This document shows, one piece after another, positions 1 to 10,120 of a stretch of DNA of 64,000 bases; the first letter of the stretch is position 1; each line of letters starts with the position of its first letter. The position numbers and the translations under genes were made by a program. Under the pieces are notes generated by a model. That model was not told the origin of the DNA and did not search any database. It saw only the letters and a list, made by a program, of their open reading frames with translations. Origin of the DNA: Oasisia sp. SBJ-2009 (Eukaryota; Annelida; Polychaeta; Sabellida; Siboglinidae); the NCBI GenBank assembly GCA_964017155.1, contig OZ024856.1, forward strand, positions 45,810,110-45,874,109, read 5' to 3'.

Positions 1-402
1 GCGTGGCTGGTGGCGTCGGCGGGTGTGTGAATGCGCGCGATGTTTCCGCCGAAAATTTGGCTCGTCTGTGTTTGTGACGTACAACACGCGGCATTCTGGA
101 TCACGAGCACGCGTGTTCCGGGTGTGCGTAGCGGTAGCGACGGTGGAGAACAGAAACGCGATTCACGATTGCAGACATCTGAAAACGCAATACATCTAAA
201 AAAAAAAAAAGCAAACGCATCATATAAATGTTGGGCCAATTTTGAATTCGAACTGTTTTATCTACATAGATGCTTACATTGTTGTTGCCCGAGAGCGGTG
301 GTAACCATGGCATGGCGGCATTGGCAGCGACAACTTGATCTTTGTCAGTTTGTGGAGGGAAGACGGCGATGAAATGGTGTGTTCAATCGCTCAGAACATA
401 GG
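1..402. other. Unannotated flank
   Basis: I see no gene or recognisable repeat here. Short open frames on both strands lack domains and have ordinary composition. The stretch ends at a TA dinucleotide at 403-404, the proposed target site of the next element. Confidence 0.4.
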
Positions 403-417
403 TAGGGGAGAGTGATC

Positions 418-1475
418 TATATTGGACCCGTATATATATTGGACCACGGCGATTTCACAGCTTTACGCCAATACAGCAACTAGTGGCGCCGAATAGGGTA
501 TTAGCGGCAAAGCAAGTTATCGATTGGCTGATTCAAAGTGGAGGAATGCGCGCGCAAAAAAAAAACGGTGTGGATTTCTTTATTTGTCATGCTGTTGTTG
601 TAATGGGCTTCCACAAATCCACGTGGATTTATTTGCATGTTTTGCTGAACGCTTGTTTAAATCATCCTCAATTAGCTATTTACCGTGCAGGCGCGTAGCG
701 AGCGAGAGTTTGTATGTTGGCATGCCGTATGCGTGGTCAATAGACAGAACAGCATGCCGTATGTTCAATAGACAGAACAGCCAAAACAACGCCATCTTAG
801 TTCCGCGACGTTTCATCGACTGTAAATGTACATTAATGTAGATAGTATGCTTTCATATTGGCGGACATGTTATACGATATCAATATTTAACTATGTCTGA
901 AGACGTAGTACTCTCGTGTGATGCATACGGTGAGCTATAGATGATTTGAAACATCCTTTCCGGTATCGAGCCAGCAAACCTGTCGTCGGGCCACCAGTCG
1001 ACGTTCCATCGGTTGTAAATGTTCATTAATGTACATATTATACCTTCACATTGACGGACATGTCAGAGTGTATCCATATTTAGTTATGTGTGAGGCTTCG
1101 GAGCCATGCGAGTTCAACAGCTGATTGTAGGATGATTTAAACAAGCGTTCCACAAAATGTTTGGAAAACAGTGCCGCATTTTACACACGTCAAGAATACG
1201 TAAAAGACGGCACACAGACCCTTGTTGTGGTACCTCATTGTATCGCAATTTCAAGCGTGTGCCTCTCTGTATCTATTGATCCTGCATCAGTGGGATTTGC
1301 TTGTCGGGTGTTTGAGGGTCTTTTATAATCACAGTTAAGCTCAGAAAGTGTCACTCCAAATAACTCAGGAGAACTACATCCGAAAACCGGAAGTGTCGTG
1401 TTACCGATATTGGACCAGCAGAAGGGACATATATTGGACCGGTGGATCAATATATATCTCAGGCGGTCCGATATA
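418..1475. repeat. Left subterminal ATATTGGACC motif cluster
   Basis: Copies of TATATTGGACC or its complement occur near 418, 434, 1410, 1430 and 1463. Matching copies lie near 3808, 3831, 3850 and 4003 at the other end. Such subterminal repeats often bind transposase, but that role is inferred. The bases between carry only short open frames. Near 820-845 and 1010-1045 a TTCATTAATGTACAT-like phrase is repeated. Confidence 0.45.
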
Positions 1476-1559
1476 GATTCCGACGCTTATGTAAAGGAAA
1501 GTTGTAAAATCAATATCAAATTATTTCAATATATGTTTTAAATGTTAATATAGCCTTAT

Positions 1560-2960
1560 TCAAGATTCAATTCAAAAAACTTTATTATCCGTTTAAAAAC
1601 ATATTAAAAACGGAAAATTTTCTTTAGTCACACATAAAATGACAGTAATAAAAACATTGGTGAATCATATCTACAATTGTCAATACAATATAAAATGATA
1701 GTAAATATAGTCATCACTAAAATATCATAATAAATTACGAATAAAAATAGCTACTAAGATAAATAAATAAATAAATAAATAAGCATGTATAATTTCTTAA
1801 AATGGGTCTCTGATTGGAGACAAGAACATTAGCAATAACATAATACTAAAATTGATAAATAAATAAGATTAAATAAAGAGTTACCATAAGAATATATCAG
1901 ACACATAAAATGTAAAAATTAATTAATGACTCGTTGAAAACAGCATTATCATTTAGCATTTAAAATTAAAATAGCAGAGGGTACAAACGATTTTTTGAAG
2001 AGATTTTTTTGGTTAATGGCACTTTTAGGCGTCTCCCTGATGGCAGTTTCTGAAGGGCTTGATTAAGAGGATGAGCAGGATCATAGAGAATTTGAGTGGA
2101 TTTCATTTTCTACGCGAGCAAGCTTTACTTTATTTTTTTCACTGACATTGCCATACCATGTAATTAGATTAAAAGAAAGAACGCTCTCTATCAAACTTCT
2201 GTAGACAAGTTGGAGAATGTGCTGGCTAACATCAAAGCTTTTCAGCTTTCTCAGTAGAAAAAGTCGTTGTTGGGCTCTCTTGTATACATAATCGACATGT
2301 TCACAGAACGACAGCCTCTCATCTAGCACAGTACCTAAATACTTGAAGCTTTTGACTATTTCAACTTCTTGATTATTTATCAATATCGGTTCCGGTGTCT
2401 GACTAATCCTTCCTCCTCCAAACACTAACTCTTTCGTTTTCGTTGTATTCAGTTTAGGAAAGGTGGAGGTAAACTGGGAAGCTAGCGCATCAACTTGGAG
2501 ACGGTACTCAAAAAGAGATAATTCATCATTAAGGCGGCCTACAAGTGCCATGTCATCTGCGTATTTGATTAGGGTGAGAGATGAGTTGTTACATGATATG
2601 TCATTCGTATAAATGGAAAAGATAATTGGTGAAAGGACACATCCCTGTGGAGCTCCGGTATTTACTATAACCTCATCTGACAACACGCCCAGAGAGCCGT
2701 TCAATCTGACGCGCTGTGGCCGATCACATAGAAACTGCCTAATCCATAGAATAAGGTCAGGATTTACCTCAAGGGTCAACAACTTCTTAATCAGAACATG
2801 TGGTTGTATAGTATTGAAAGCTGACGAAAAGTCAATAAATAAGACCCGGACGGTAGTTCCAGATGTGTCTAGGTGACTGGCAATTAAGTTGAACAGAGTT
2901 AATGTTGCGTCCTCTACTCCTCTCTTAGCTCTATATGCAAACTGTAGGGGATCCATGTAT
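1560..2960 (-). pseudogene. Non-LTR retrotransposon fragment (reverse transcriptase C-terminal half)
   Basis: An open frame at 2956-2081 (291 codons) reads as the core and C-terminal part of a LINE reverse transcriptase. It has the DPLQFAYR lead-in, IDFSSAFNTI (catalytic Asp of motif A), GAPQGCVLSP (motif B) and YADD (motif C). A further conserved C-terminal stretch (LYDPAHPL then LQKLPSGRRLKVPL) is readable in shifted frames down to about 1975, so a frameshift and stop break the gene. The endonuclease half is missing, so the copy is 5-prime truncated. An A/T-rich 3-prime region with a TAAA-type repeat near 1760-1785 follows. The sequence resembles the CR1/L2/Rex1 group; the exact clade is uncertain. 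Confidence 0.8.
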
Positions 2961-3100
2961 ATAATCGTACTTCCGATTAACCATTCTACACGATGCTACT
3001 TCATTTATTTACTCCCGCACGCCCACAATCGCGCCCGCCCCCTCCGTTTGTCTGCTCAGGGAGAGAATGCTAGACAAAATCTGATGTTTATTATGAGCAC

Positions 3101-3253
3101 ATATGGACTGAAGAAGACTTGGACCGAGCCTTAACTGCTCTTCAAAACGGAGACGTAGGCTTAAATGCCATCGCCAAGACTTAGGGGTTCCGAAGGCAAC
3201 ACTCAAAAGGCATCTTGACAGCGGCAACAAATATGCTAATGGCAGTAATACTT
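3101..3253 (+). pseudogene. Pipsqueak/pogo-type helix-turn-helix relic
   Basis: From 3104 the frame reads WTEEDLDRALTALQNGD followed by a second helix, then, one base out of register, GVPKATLKRHLDSGN. This is the pattern of HTH_psq DNA-binding domains at the N-terminus of pogo/Tigger-class transposases. The register change is explained by one missing base in the codon before GVPK. No DDE catalytic domain follows within the remaining 800 bases, so the transposase is broken and mostly lost. The location inside a TA-flanked element supports the assignment. Confidence 0.55.
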
Positions 3254-4031
3254 AAATCGGCTGTCCTCATACCTATAATTTGACAACAAAATTACTGCTC
3301 TAGATGGCGTAGGACATGAGATATAGGATCATTAATCTTGGCGGCCGCCATCTTTAAAAATGGCGGATGTGAATGTCGGAGAAGGTCAAAAGTTATATAT
3401 TTGAAATGATGGTCCCCGAAAACCTATATTAGATACCAAAACTACTGATTTACTTGAAGCAGTTGTTAAGATATGAGAAAATGTGTTTACGGCGGCCATC
3501 TTGGAAAATGGCCGCCAACGCCTTCAACGGCGAAAACTGAGATGGCCCTATATCCAAATATTTTTGTCATTATATGCTCTACATTTGTGCAAAATTTCAT
3601 GCTTGTATCGTAAAACGCACAATTCATTCACACTGGGCTATATTGCAGTATGTAAGCTAATCAGAGACAATCCATCAGTTAACACTTGTAGCGTGTCCAG
3701 TCCATACAAAATGGACTAATTATCATTGTAGGCCTTACGTGACATATTTGTGTAAGTCTAAACAGTGTATCCTGGCATGTGCTATAATTTGTAATGCAAT
3801 GACTACCGGTCCAATATTTATCCCGGGGTGGTCCAATATATAGATCTGTGACTTATATTGGACCGGTGTGACATTTACTTGTTTCTTTTTTCTGACAAGA
3901 AATGCGTAACAATAGATCAATATGGTGGGACATGTGGATACCCTAGGTGGTTACCACCTAAATCTATCAATGCGCTATGGTGCAATTTATCAAGATGCTT
4001 AGGTGGTCCAATCTCGGTCATCCTCCCCCTA

Positions 4032-5080
4032 CTCCGTGTCTCCAGGCTTGCACGCGTTGCCGCTATAACGTTCGACCGCTTCCGTTGTTGTAGCGCGAAT
4101 GTCCAAGCTCGACAAATAATAATAACCTACATCCGAAGTCCTTTTCGCGTTAGCTTCTCTGTTTGAGCTTCTGAACGTCTTGCTAGCTCGATGAGTTGCG
4201 CTCAACTGATTTCCTTAGGCTTAAATAAACGATCAAAATCCACGTTTAACGTTACTCAGTCGAAGGCTTTGATTGGCTAATATGGAACCCCTGTTTAACT
4301 AACCAATCATAAGGAATTGTCGGAACATCCTGCAGAACGTTCTAGAATGAAAGACTGTTCAACAGATTAATGAGAACGTTCGTGTCAAAACTGATTGACC
4401 TAACCAAAACGGCTTTTCCAGTGAAGGCTTTTTGGATATGGCACAAACAAAGTGACGTTTTTGAAGACGAAACTGGTCGTTTCTATGCAATTTTGCGTTT
4501 CTTGAAATAAGACTGGCTTAGCGTTTGGATGGTTTTGCGCTGCTGGTTAATGAAACCAAACGTAAGAGTTTGTTGCATTTAACAACTATCCCGTCGTGAT
4601 CAATGGACTGGCCCGTGAAAGCCAGAACGCGCAAACGTTTGATTACGCATGCGCTCGCGGTGACGTGTTTGATTTGACATAGGCTTATAATGGATCGCGA
4701 AAAAACGACTTCCTCTCTATGTCGACAAAACGCGGGTCCTTCGATATAATTGCTTCCTCTGTACAACTTTAAATTCCGACGCTGAAAACTACTAATAAAT
4801 GCATAAGAAAACCTAACCTATTTCTGCATCACTAAAATAGTGCTTTGTATTTGTGAATAAAAAATATGTACCTTGCGCCCCTGAGTCTACGTCCATCTGC
4901 CTGTCTTTGTGTGTCTTCCTGTATACCCTCTCTCCGTTTTTAGACGTCTGAAAGACCGCCCCCCCCCCCCCCACCAGTGATGTCCAGGAGCAAAAGTGTG
5001 ACACTGACAATAACGTGCGTGCACAGGGACGGTAACTGATTTTTAGTTATAAAACAGTCTTTCTCTGTCCGTCTATGTGT
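4032..5080. other. Unannotated spacer
   Basis: There is no convincing gene. It contains a poly-C run at about 4959-4972. Short open frames have no recognisable domains. Confidence 0.4.
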
Positions 5081-5085
5081 TTGTC

Positions 5086-5276
5086 TGTCTGCGTGTACGT
5101 GTACGTGTGTACGTGTGTACGTGTGTACGTGTGTACGTGTGTACGTGTGCACGTGTGCACGTGTGTACGTGTGTCTGTGTGTCTGTGTGTCTGTGTGTCT
5201 GTGTGTATGTGTGTCTGTGTGTCTGTGTGTCTGTGTGTCTGTGTGTCTGTGTGTCTGTGTGTCTGTATGTCTGTCT
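5086..5276. repeat. GTGTAC / GTGTCT microsatellite
   Basis: A block of about 190 bases of alternating GTGTAC then GTGTCT-type units. Several overlapping open frames here are artefacts of the repeat. Alternating purine-pyrimidine tracts like this can adopt Z-DNA. Confidence 0.9.
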
Positions 5277-5749
5277 GTCAGCCGGCCCGGCCGCCCAGCA
5301 CGTTTTGACTCACCACTTAGGTTCCGCCACAGGGCATTTGTCAACCAATGAGTAACAAGCATGTGCCCACGGCGACAGCTTCTGTTTACACCGTTCACGT
5401 GACAATGTTTCCACGTGGTTCTGCTTGTGTTTATATTGTGTTTATATTATTTACACACATCATTCATTTAATATGCAAAAAAAAAACATGACAGACAAAC
5501 TTGTGCGGGTGTCATTCAGATATCGTCCCTCCAGCAAAAATGAATTTGCACCATGACAGTTTTTATTCCAAAATATCATTCATCTTTACATATAAAAAAC
5601 AATAAATATGTGTAACACGTGAACAAAAGTAACAACATGGCGATATTTAAAAATGTCAATGAAATTACAATTATCCCGGAATAGCGTGTTTGTTGTCCGA
5701 TTCGTGTGCGGATACGTTTTGAATCGCGACATGGACCGATTCAGTTTGC

Positions 5750-5880
5750 TGCATCCGTATCCGCACCACAAACCGCATCCGTATCCGCACCACAAACCGC
5801 ATCCGTATCCGCACCACAAACCGCATCCGTATCCGCACCACAAACCGCATCCGTATCCGCACCACAAACCGCATCCGCAT
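5750..5880. repeat. 24-bp minisatellite, about five units
   Basis: The unit (GCATCCGTATCCGCACCACA plus AACC) repeats about five times with nearly perfect identity. It is open in several frames, but each just translates the repeat, so I do not call a protein. Confidence 0.9.
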
Positions 5881-6151
5881 CTGCACGTATGAAATCACTC
5901 CTATACGTTTACATTGTAGCCATTTGTCGCCGCCTACCGCATGCCGCCGCGTAGTCTCGCTTAACCGACTGCCGGTCGGCTGCAGAACTACGCCGAGAAC
6001 GCAGTCTGGTGACTTTGCCGGCTTTTGAATATTATCCGTGTGGGGCTAAACAATGCTGCCACCTCATGGATACTGGTTAATCCTACCGTAATTCATATTT
6101 TATAAACAACTGCAAAATTGTATTTCTATTTATTTTGTGTTAGTATAAGTT

Positions 6152-6156
<5 letters not shown>

Positions 6157-6223
<67 letters not shown>
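6157..6223. repeat. (TA)n microsatellite
   Basis: About 65 bases of pure alternating TA. Confidence 0.95.
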
Positions 6224-6229
<6 letters not shown>

Positions 6230-6889
6230 ACAACGTTATCTGATAAAAAAAGTATCGTTAGTTAAATTGTTATTTCTAATTCGGTCTGAGAACCAATCAG
6301 CGTCTTTGCCCTAATCCCTAATATGGGGTACGGCCGCCCTGTCGGTTACAACTGCAGCCCATTAATACCCCAGGCAGAGTTGAGGGGGCTAACAAGTGCT
6401 ACCACCTCGCGGAGCTTGGGTAACCGCATGACGCATCCGCACGATATGGAATCATAGCTTTATGGACCTATTCCACACAGACCACGATTCTCACGAATTG
6501 CCACGAATTGATACATTTTAGGATTCGCGAGGATTCGTGGAATTTTGCAATTTTTGTGTCCAAATCGTGACGCTTTACGATTCTGTTACAATGATGGAGT
6601 TACCAATATTCGTGGGATTCGGCTCGAGTCGCTCAAATATTGTCAAGAATTCACTACGATTTACAAGAATTGATTACGAATACTGCACGAACGTATTTGC
6701 ATCAGTTACGAATAAAATTGAATTCTTGACTATTCTTGACAATTCGTGGGATTTTCTCTCAAGATAGATATAAAAATGCCCTCACACTGTTTAGGTAACA
6801 GTTCCCAAATGGATGTTCAACGTAGAGCAGCTGTCGTACCAACAGTATCAACACCAGCTTCTGATAATAGCCAGAAGAAGACTGCTTCG

Positions 6890-7985
6890 AAGAAGAAGAA
6901 GAGCCTCCAGGTGGTGGGTTAAGACCGTGGCTGACACTAGCTAGAAGGTTAGAATATGGTCACTACAACAGACTGATGTAGGAGCTGAGGGTGGAAGATG
7001 AGAATGCCTTTGCCAACTATGTGAGACTGCCACCCCACATGTTTGATGAGCTACTCAACAGGATTAGCCCAGTCATCCAGAGGAGGCTCAGGGACACCCA
7101 CATAAGACGAGCCCTAGATGCCGGAATTAAGCTGGCCATGACCCTCAGACACCTGACTACAGGAGACCGGTATCACACCCTCCAGTGTGACTTCCGATGT
7201 GGCTACAACACAGTGGTACGGAGTATGCAGGATGTCTGTCAGGCCACCATACAGGAGCTGAATTATGAAATCATGCCACTACCAAGGACACAGGAGGACT
7301 GGAAGGCCATTGTCCAGCAGTTCTAAGACCGGTGAAATGTTCTTCGTGTCCTGGGGGCCTTGGATGGCAAGCACATAGCCACCAGGAAACCACACAACTC
7401 AAGCAGGGTGTTTTACAACTACAAAGGCTTCTTCTCCGTGTTACTGCTGCTGCCCCTGCTGGGTGCAAATTATAAGTTTATCTGGATAGACACTGGTGGA
7501 GAAGGTCATCAATCCGACGGGCAGCTGTTTAATGGTGCTTCAGAACTGAAAGAGTGCATTGATGACAACACCATAAACCTCCTTGACAGCGATCGCCTGC
7601 CCAATGACGACAGAGACACACCCTACTACATCCTGGGGGTGATGCCTTTCCCCTGAGGACTTTTCTCGTGAAACCGTATGGCGGGAAGGGTCTGGACAAT
7701 GACATGATGGTGGCCAACTACAGAATTTCCAGGGGCAGACGTGTAGTGGAGAATGGTTTCGGAATACTGGCTAACAGATAGAGATGCTTCCTGGGCACCC
7801 TGGAACAAGGACCTGATGTGGCGCGGTTACTGGTGGAGACAGGTGTCATCCTCCAAAATATACTGTGGATCAGGTTCCTTTCCATTGCAAATGCGGAGGT
7901 GGACCGGGAGTGTGAGGACCACAACATCATCCCTGGTGCATGGAGGGGAGACCAACAGATGGAGGAGATACCTCAGCCCCAATTC
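6890..7985 (+). pseudogene. Harbinger-type DDE transposase (DDE_Tnp_4 family), broken
   Basis: The reading runs through PPHMFDELLNRI (N-terminal region), GALDGKHIA (first catalytic Asp), DTGGEGHQSDGQLFN (second catalytic Asp region) and [14 protein letters not shown] (catalytic Glu), the order expected in PIF/Harbinger nucleases. In-frame stops occur near 6980, at 7324 and 7336, a frameshift near 7645, and another stop after ANR near 7779. The catalytic residues are therefore still visible but the protein cannot be made in one piece. I see no separate Myb-like second gene. The position between matching inverted ends supports the call. Confidence 0.85.
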
Positions 7986-8044
7986 GTAGGTATAGTTCTT
8001 ACTTGCTTCGTACCTGCTTCGGAGTGTATTCGTGGGATTCGTGA

Positions 8045-9110
8045 TGCTACTCTCACACAGTGGCGAATATATGGCGAATGGGCTTACGAATGCAATTCGC
8101 CACCAATTCGCAATGATCACAAAGTGATCGCCAGACATTCGTAGGTGTTCGTAAGCATTCGCGGTCGTTCCTGGCGTGTTGCGAATATTAGGAACATGCT
8201 CCTAATACTCGCCAGGAAAGCATATTCTTATTGTTTTCGCAACATTTTCGTAAGCAATCGCAAGACAGTCTTATTGATGGCAAGGCATCGTAAGACATTT
8301 GTAAGGATTTGCTAGCATTCATCCATACGAAGCTGTACTTCAACAGCCCAGCAGGATCAGTCCCATGGCAGGACAACATGGTGTAAGAAGTCTTCAACAA
8401 ACTAAACACAATATATTTGTTTTGGGCACCTACTATATAATGGGACTGAGACATTTTAGGACTGAAATATATTTTATGAATTTAATGTATTTAAAATATA
8501 CATATATAATTTGTGGCTTATTATATGTTTAATGTTGTAATGTTTTAAATTTGTAATGCTTTTAGGGACTATGTATTTTAACAATTCTACAATAAAACAA
8601 ACAAGGAAAAGTTCAATTACGAACAAATAACAGTCATTATTTATTTTGTACAAATAAAAGTTCAAAAACAAATAAGTAAAAGTTCAATTAAAAACAAATA
8701 ACAGTCTGGAATCCAGACTGTGACTGTAAAACTGTCAAAATAAATAATATGAATAAAACAATCTTGACTATTCAAGATAGCCTGGCGAATAAAAGTGACA
8801 CAGCGAAACATTGGCAAGGGGTTTCGCAGCGCATGCGTGGTGTATTCGTTTCATTTGTAAGGCGTTCGCAAGCATTCGCAAAATTCGCAAAGGCATTCGT
8901 AAGTATTCTTAACATTCGCAATGGATTCACAAGAAATTCGGCAAATTGATTGTTAAGTAATCGTAAGAAATTCGCAAGCATTCGTAACCATTTGTAAGGC
9001 TTCACTTGTTTCAGTAATTATCCTGGCCAATCGTATCGTTTTTGGCGAATTTGCCGCGAATATCAAATGTTTACATTCGCAAGGATATTCGCCACTGTAT
9101 GAGAGTAGCA
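8045..9110. mobile_element. Nested inverted-repeat element (1.07 kb) inside the Harbinger element
   Basis: TGCTACTCTCACACAGTGGC at 8045 matches the reverse complement of the sequence ending at 9110 with one mismatch, continuing into GAATAT. A 3-bp direct repeat TGA flanks it (8042-8044 and 9111-9113). No transposase gene is seen. Both subterminal zones carry many ATTCGCAA/ATTCGTAA words. It is probably a non-autonomous element mobilised by a Harbinger-like transposase. Confidence 0.8.
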
Positions 9111-9482
9111 TGAACATTTCGTAGCCGATTCATGGTCAAGGCTCAAGCCACGACTCCACGAATCCCCGAATGAAGTAAGAATACCTACGAATGCCTACGA
9201 ATCTATTGCGATTCAGTTACGATGCCTAAGAAGGCACTACGTCTACGAATTTGTTACGAATTAAATACGATCTTTGGGAATCGGGAATTCGTGGCCAACA
9301 TATTTTGAACAGCTCAAAACTGTTGCCACGAATTCCCGATCGCTCAAGAATTGAAAGAACTGACTACGAATAAATACGAATCAGTTAAGAACTTTACGAA
9401 CTAATTACGATTCACGTACGAATCCACAAATTTATCAATTTGTATCGATTCGTGGGAATCGTGGTCTGTGTGGAATAGGGGA

Positions 9483-10041
9483 ATTAATAAAGCGATTTGT
9501 ATTTCATTCAGAACAAAATTTGCAAACAAGCGTGCTAAATATATACCTATGTTAATCGCTAGGTGGCAGCACAAGCTCTAAAAGGTTAGCGCGTGCTTAT
9601 TATGCCAGATTTCGTATTATGCTACTTGGTAGTGACTTCTTAATTGCTAAACCACCCACGTACAAGTGCCTATCAAATGCATGTAAAACACCTAATGTCA
9701 AAAGTACCTAGCCCTAGTCCAAACCGTAACCCTAAACCTTATTTCACATAAGAGCAAAAAAATGGGTACTTGTACAACGTGGGTGGTTAGCAAGAAGCCA
9801 TTATAGTATACTATAGTCTAGCCTCTACTCTAGGCACTATCGCTTGACTTCATATTTGAGCAGACTTTGTATTTGAGCAGATTATCTGCAATAATATAAC
9901 ACGATGAATTATGATCCTAATATCGTTCTATATAATTATGTCCCTCATACCATTCCATTAATATCGTTCCATATAAAACTAGGCGCACAGTTCAACGATG
10001 ACAGTCTCTGTCCATGGCATTGGCTTTCATGCCAAATATAA
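9483..10041. other. Unannotated spacer
   Basis: No gene or clear repeat recognised. A few short telomere-like CCCTAAACC words near 9727 are too few to matter. Confidence 0.4.
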
Positions 10042-10120
10042 AACCTGTGGCTCCACCTCGCGAACTCAGTTTAATCGAGGCTGGTTACAAACGGTGGCGT
10101 CTGCAAACGGAAAGTGAATT
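10042..10120. repeat. Family X dispersed repeat, left piece
   Basis: The stretch matches the start of the family X copies at 36,105 and 62,403 (shared words such as AGTTTAATCGAGGCTGG and AAACGGAAAGTGAAT). It stops where the LINE 3-prime end begins and resumes at about 12,663, so the LINE inserted into this copy. Confidence 0.75.

Larger units (their letters stand above)
405..4029. mobile_element. TA-flanked inverted-repeat DNA transposon, pogo/Tc1-mariner-like relic
   Basis: The left end (GGGGAGAGTGATC from 405) and the reverse complement of the right end (GGGGGAGGATGACC from 4029) align imperfectly, about 18 of 25 positions, and both run into ATTGGACC. TA lies directly outside both ends (403-404 and 4030-4031), as expected for Tc1/mariner/pogo insertion. 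The motif ATATTGGACC recurs inside near both ends. A pogo/Pipsqueak-type helix-turn-helix relic sits at about 3101-3250. A LINE fragment (about 1560-2960) accounts for roughly 1.4 kb of the length. The ends are diverged, so exact borders are uncertain. Confidence 0.45.
6467..9479 (+). mobile_element. PIF/Harbinger DNA transposon (about 3.0 kb)
   Basis: The two ends are inverted repeats: CCTATTCCACACAGACCACG and four more bases match perfectly, then one mismatch, then CACGAAT. The element is flanked by a 3-bp direct repeat GGA (6464-6466 and 9480-9482), the duplication length typical of PIF/Harbinger. It encodes a decayed Harbinger-type transposase and contains a nested element at 8045-9110. 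Both subterminal regions are dense in TACGAAT/ATTCGTGG-like words. Confidence 0.85.

Noticed and set aside
31..372. 113-codon open frame at the window start
   Set aside because: No domain, no splice or start support, mixed composition.
3340..3520. GCCGCCATCTT/AAATGGCGG words as a regulatory site
   Set aside because: The GGCGGCCATCTT words are short and scattered; nothing ties them to a promoter here.
5075..5398. Overlapping open frames of 77-152 codons
   Set aside because: Products of the GTGTAC/GTGTCT microsatellite.
5750..5880. CRISPR-like array
   Set aside because: Units are tandem with no unique spacers, in animal DNA; it is a minisatellite.
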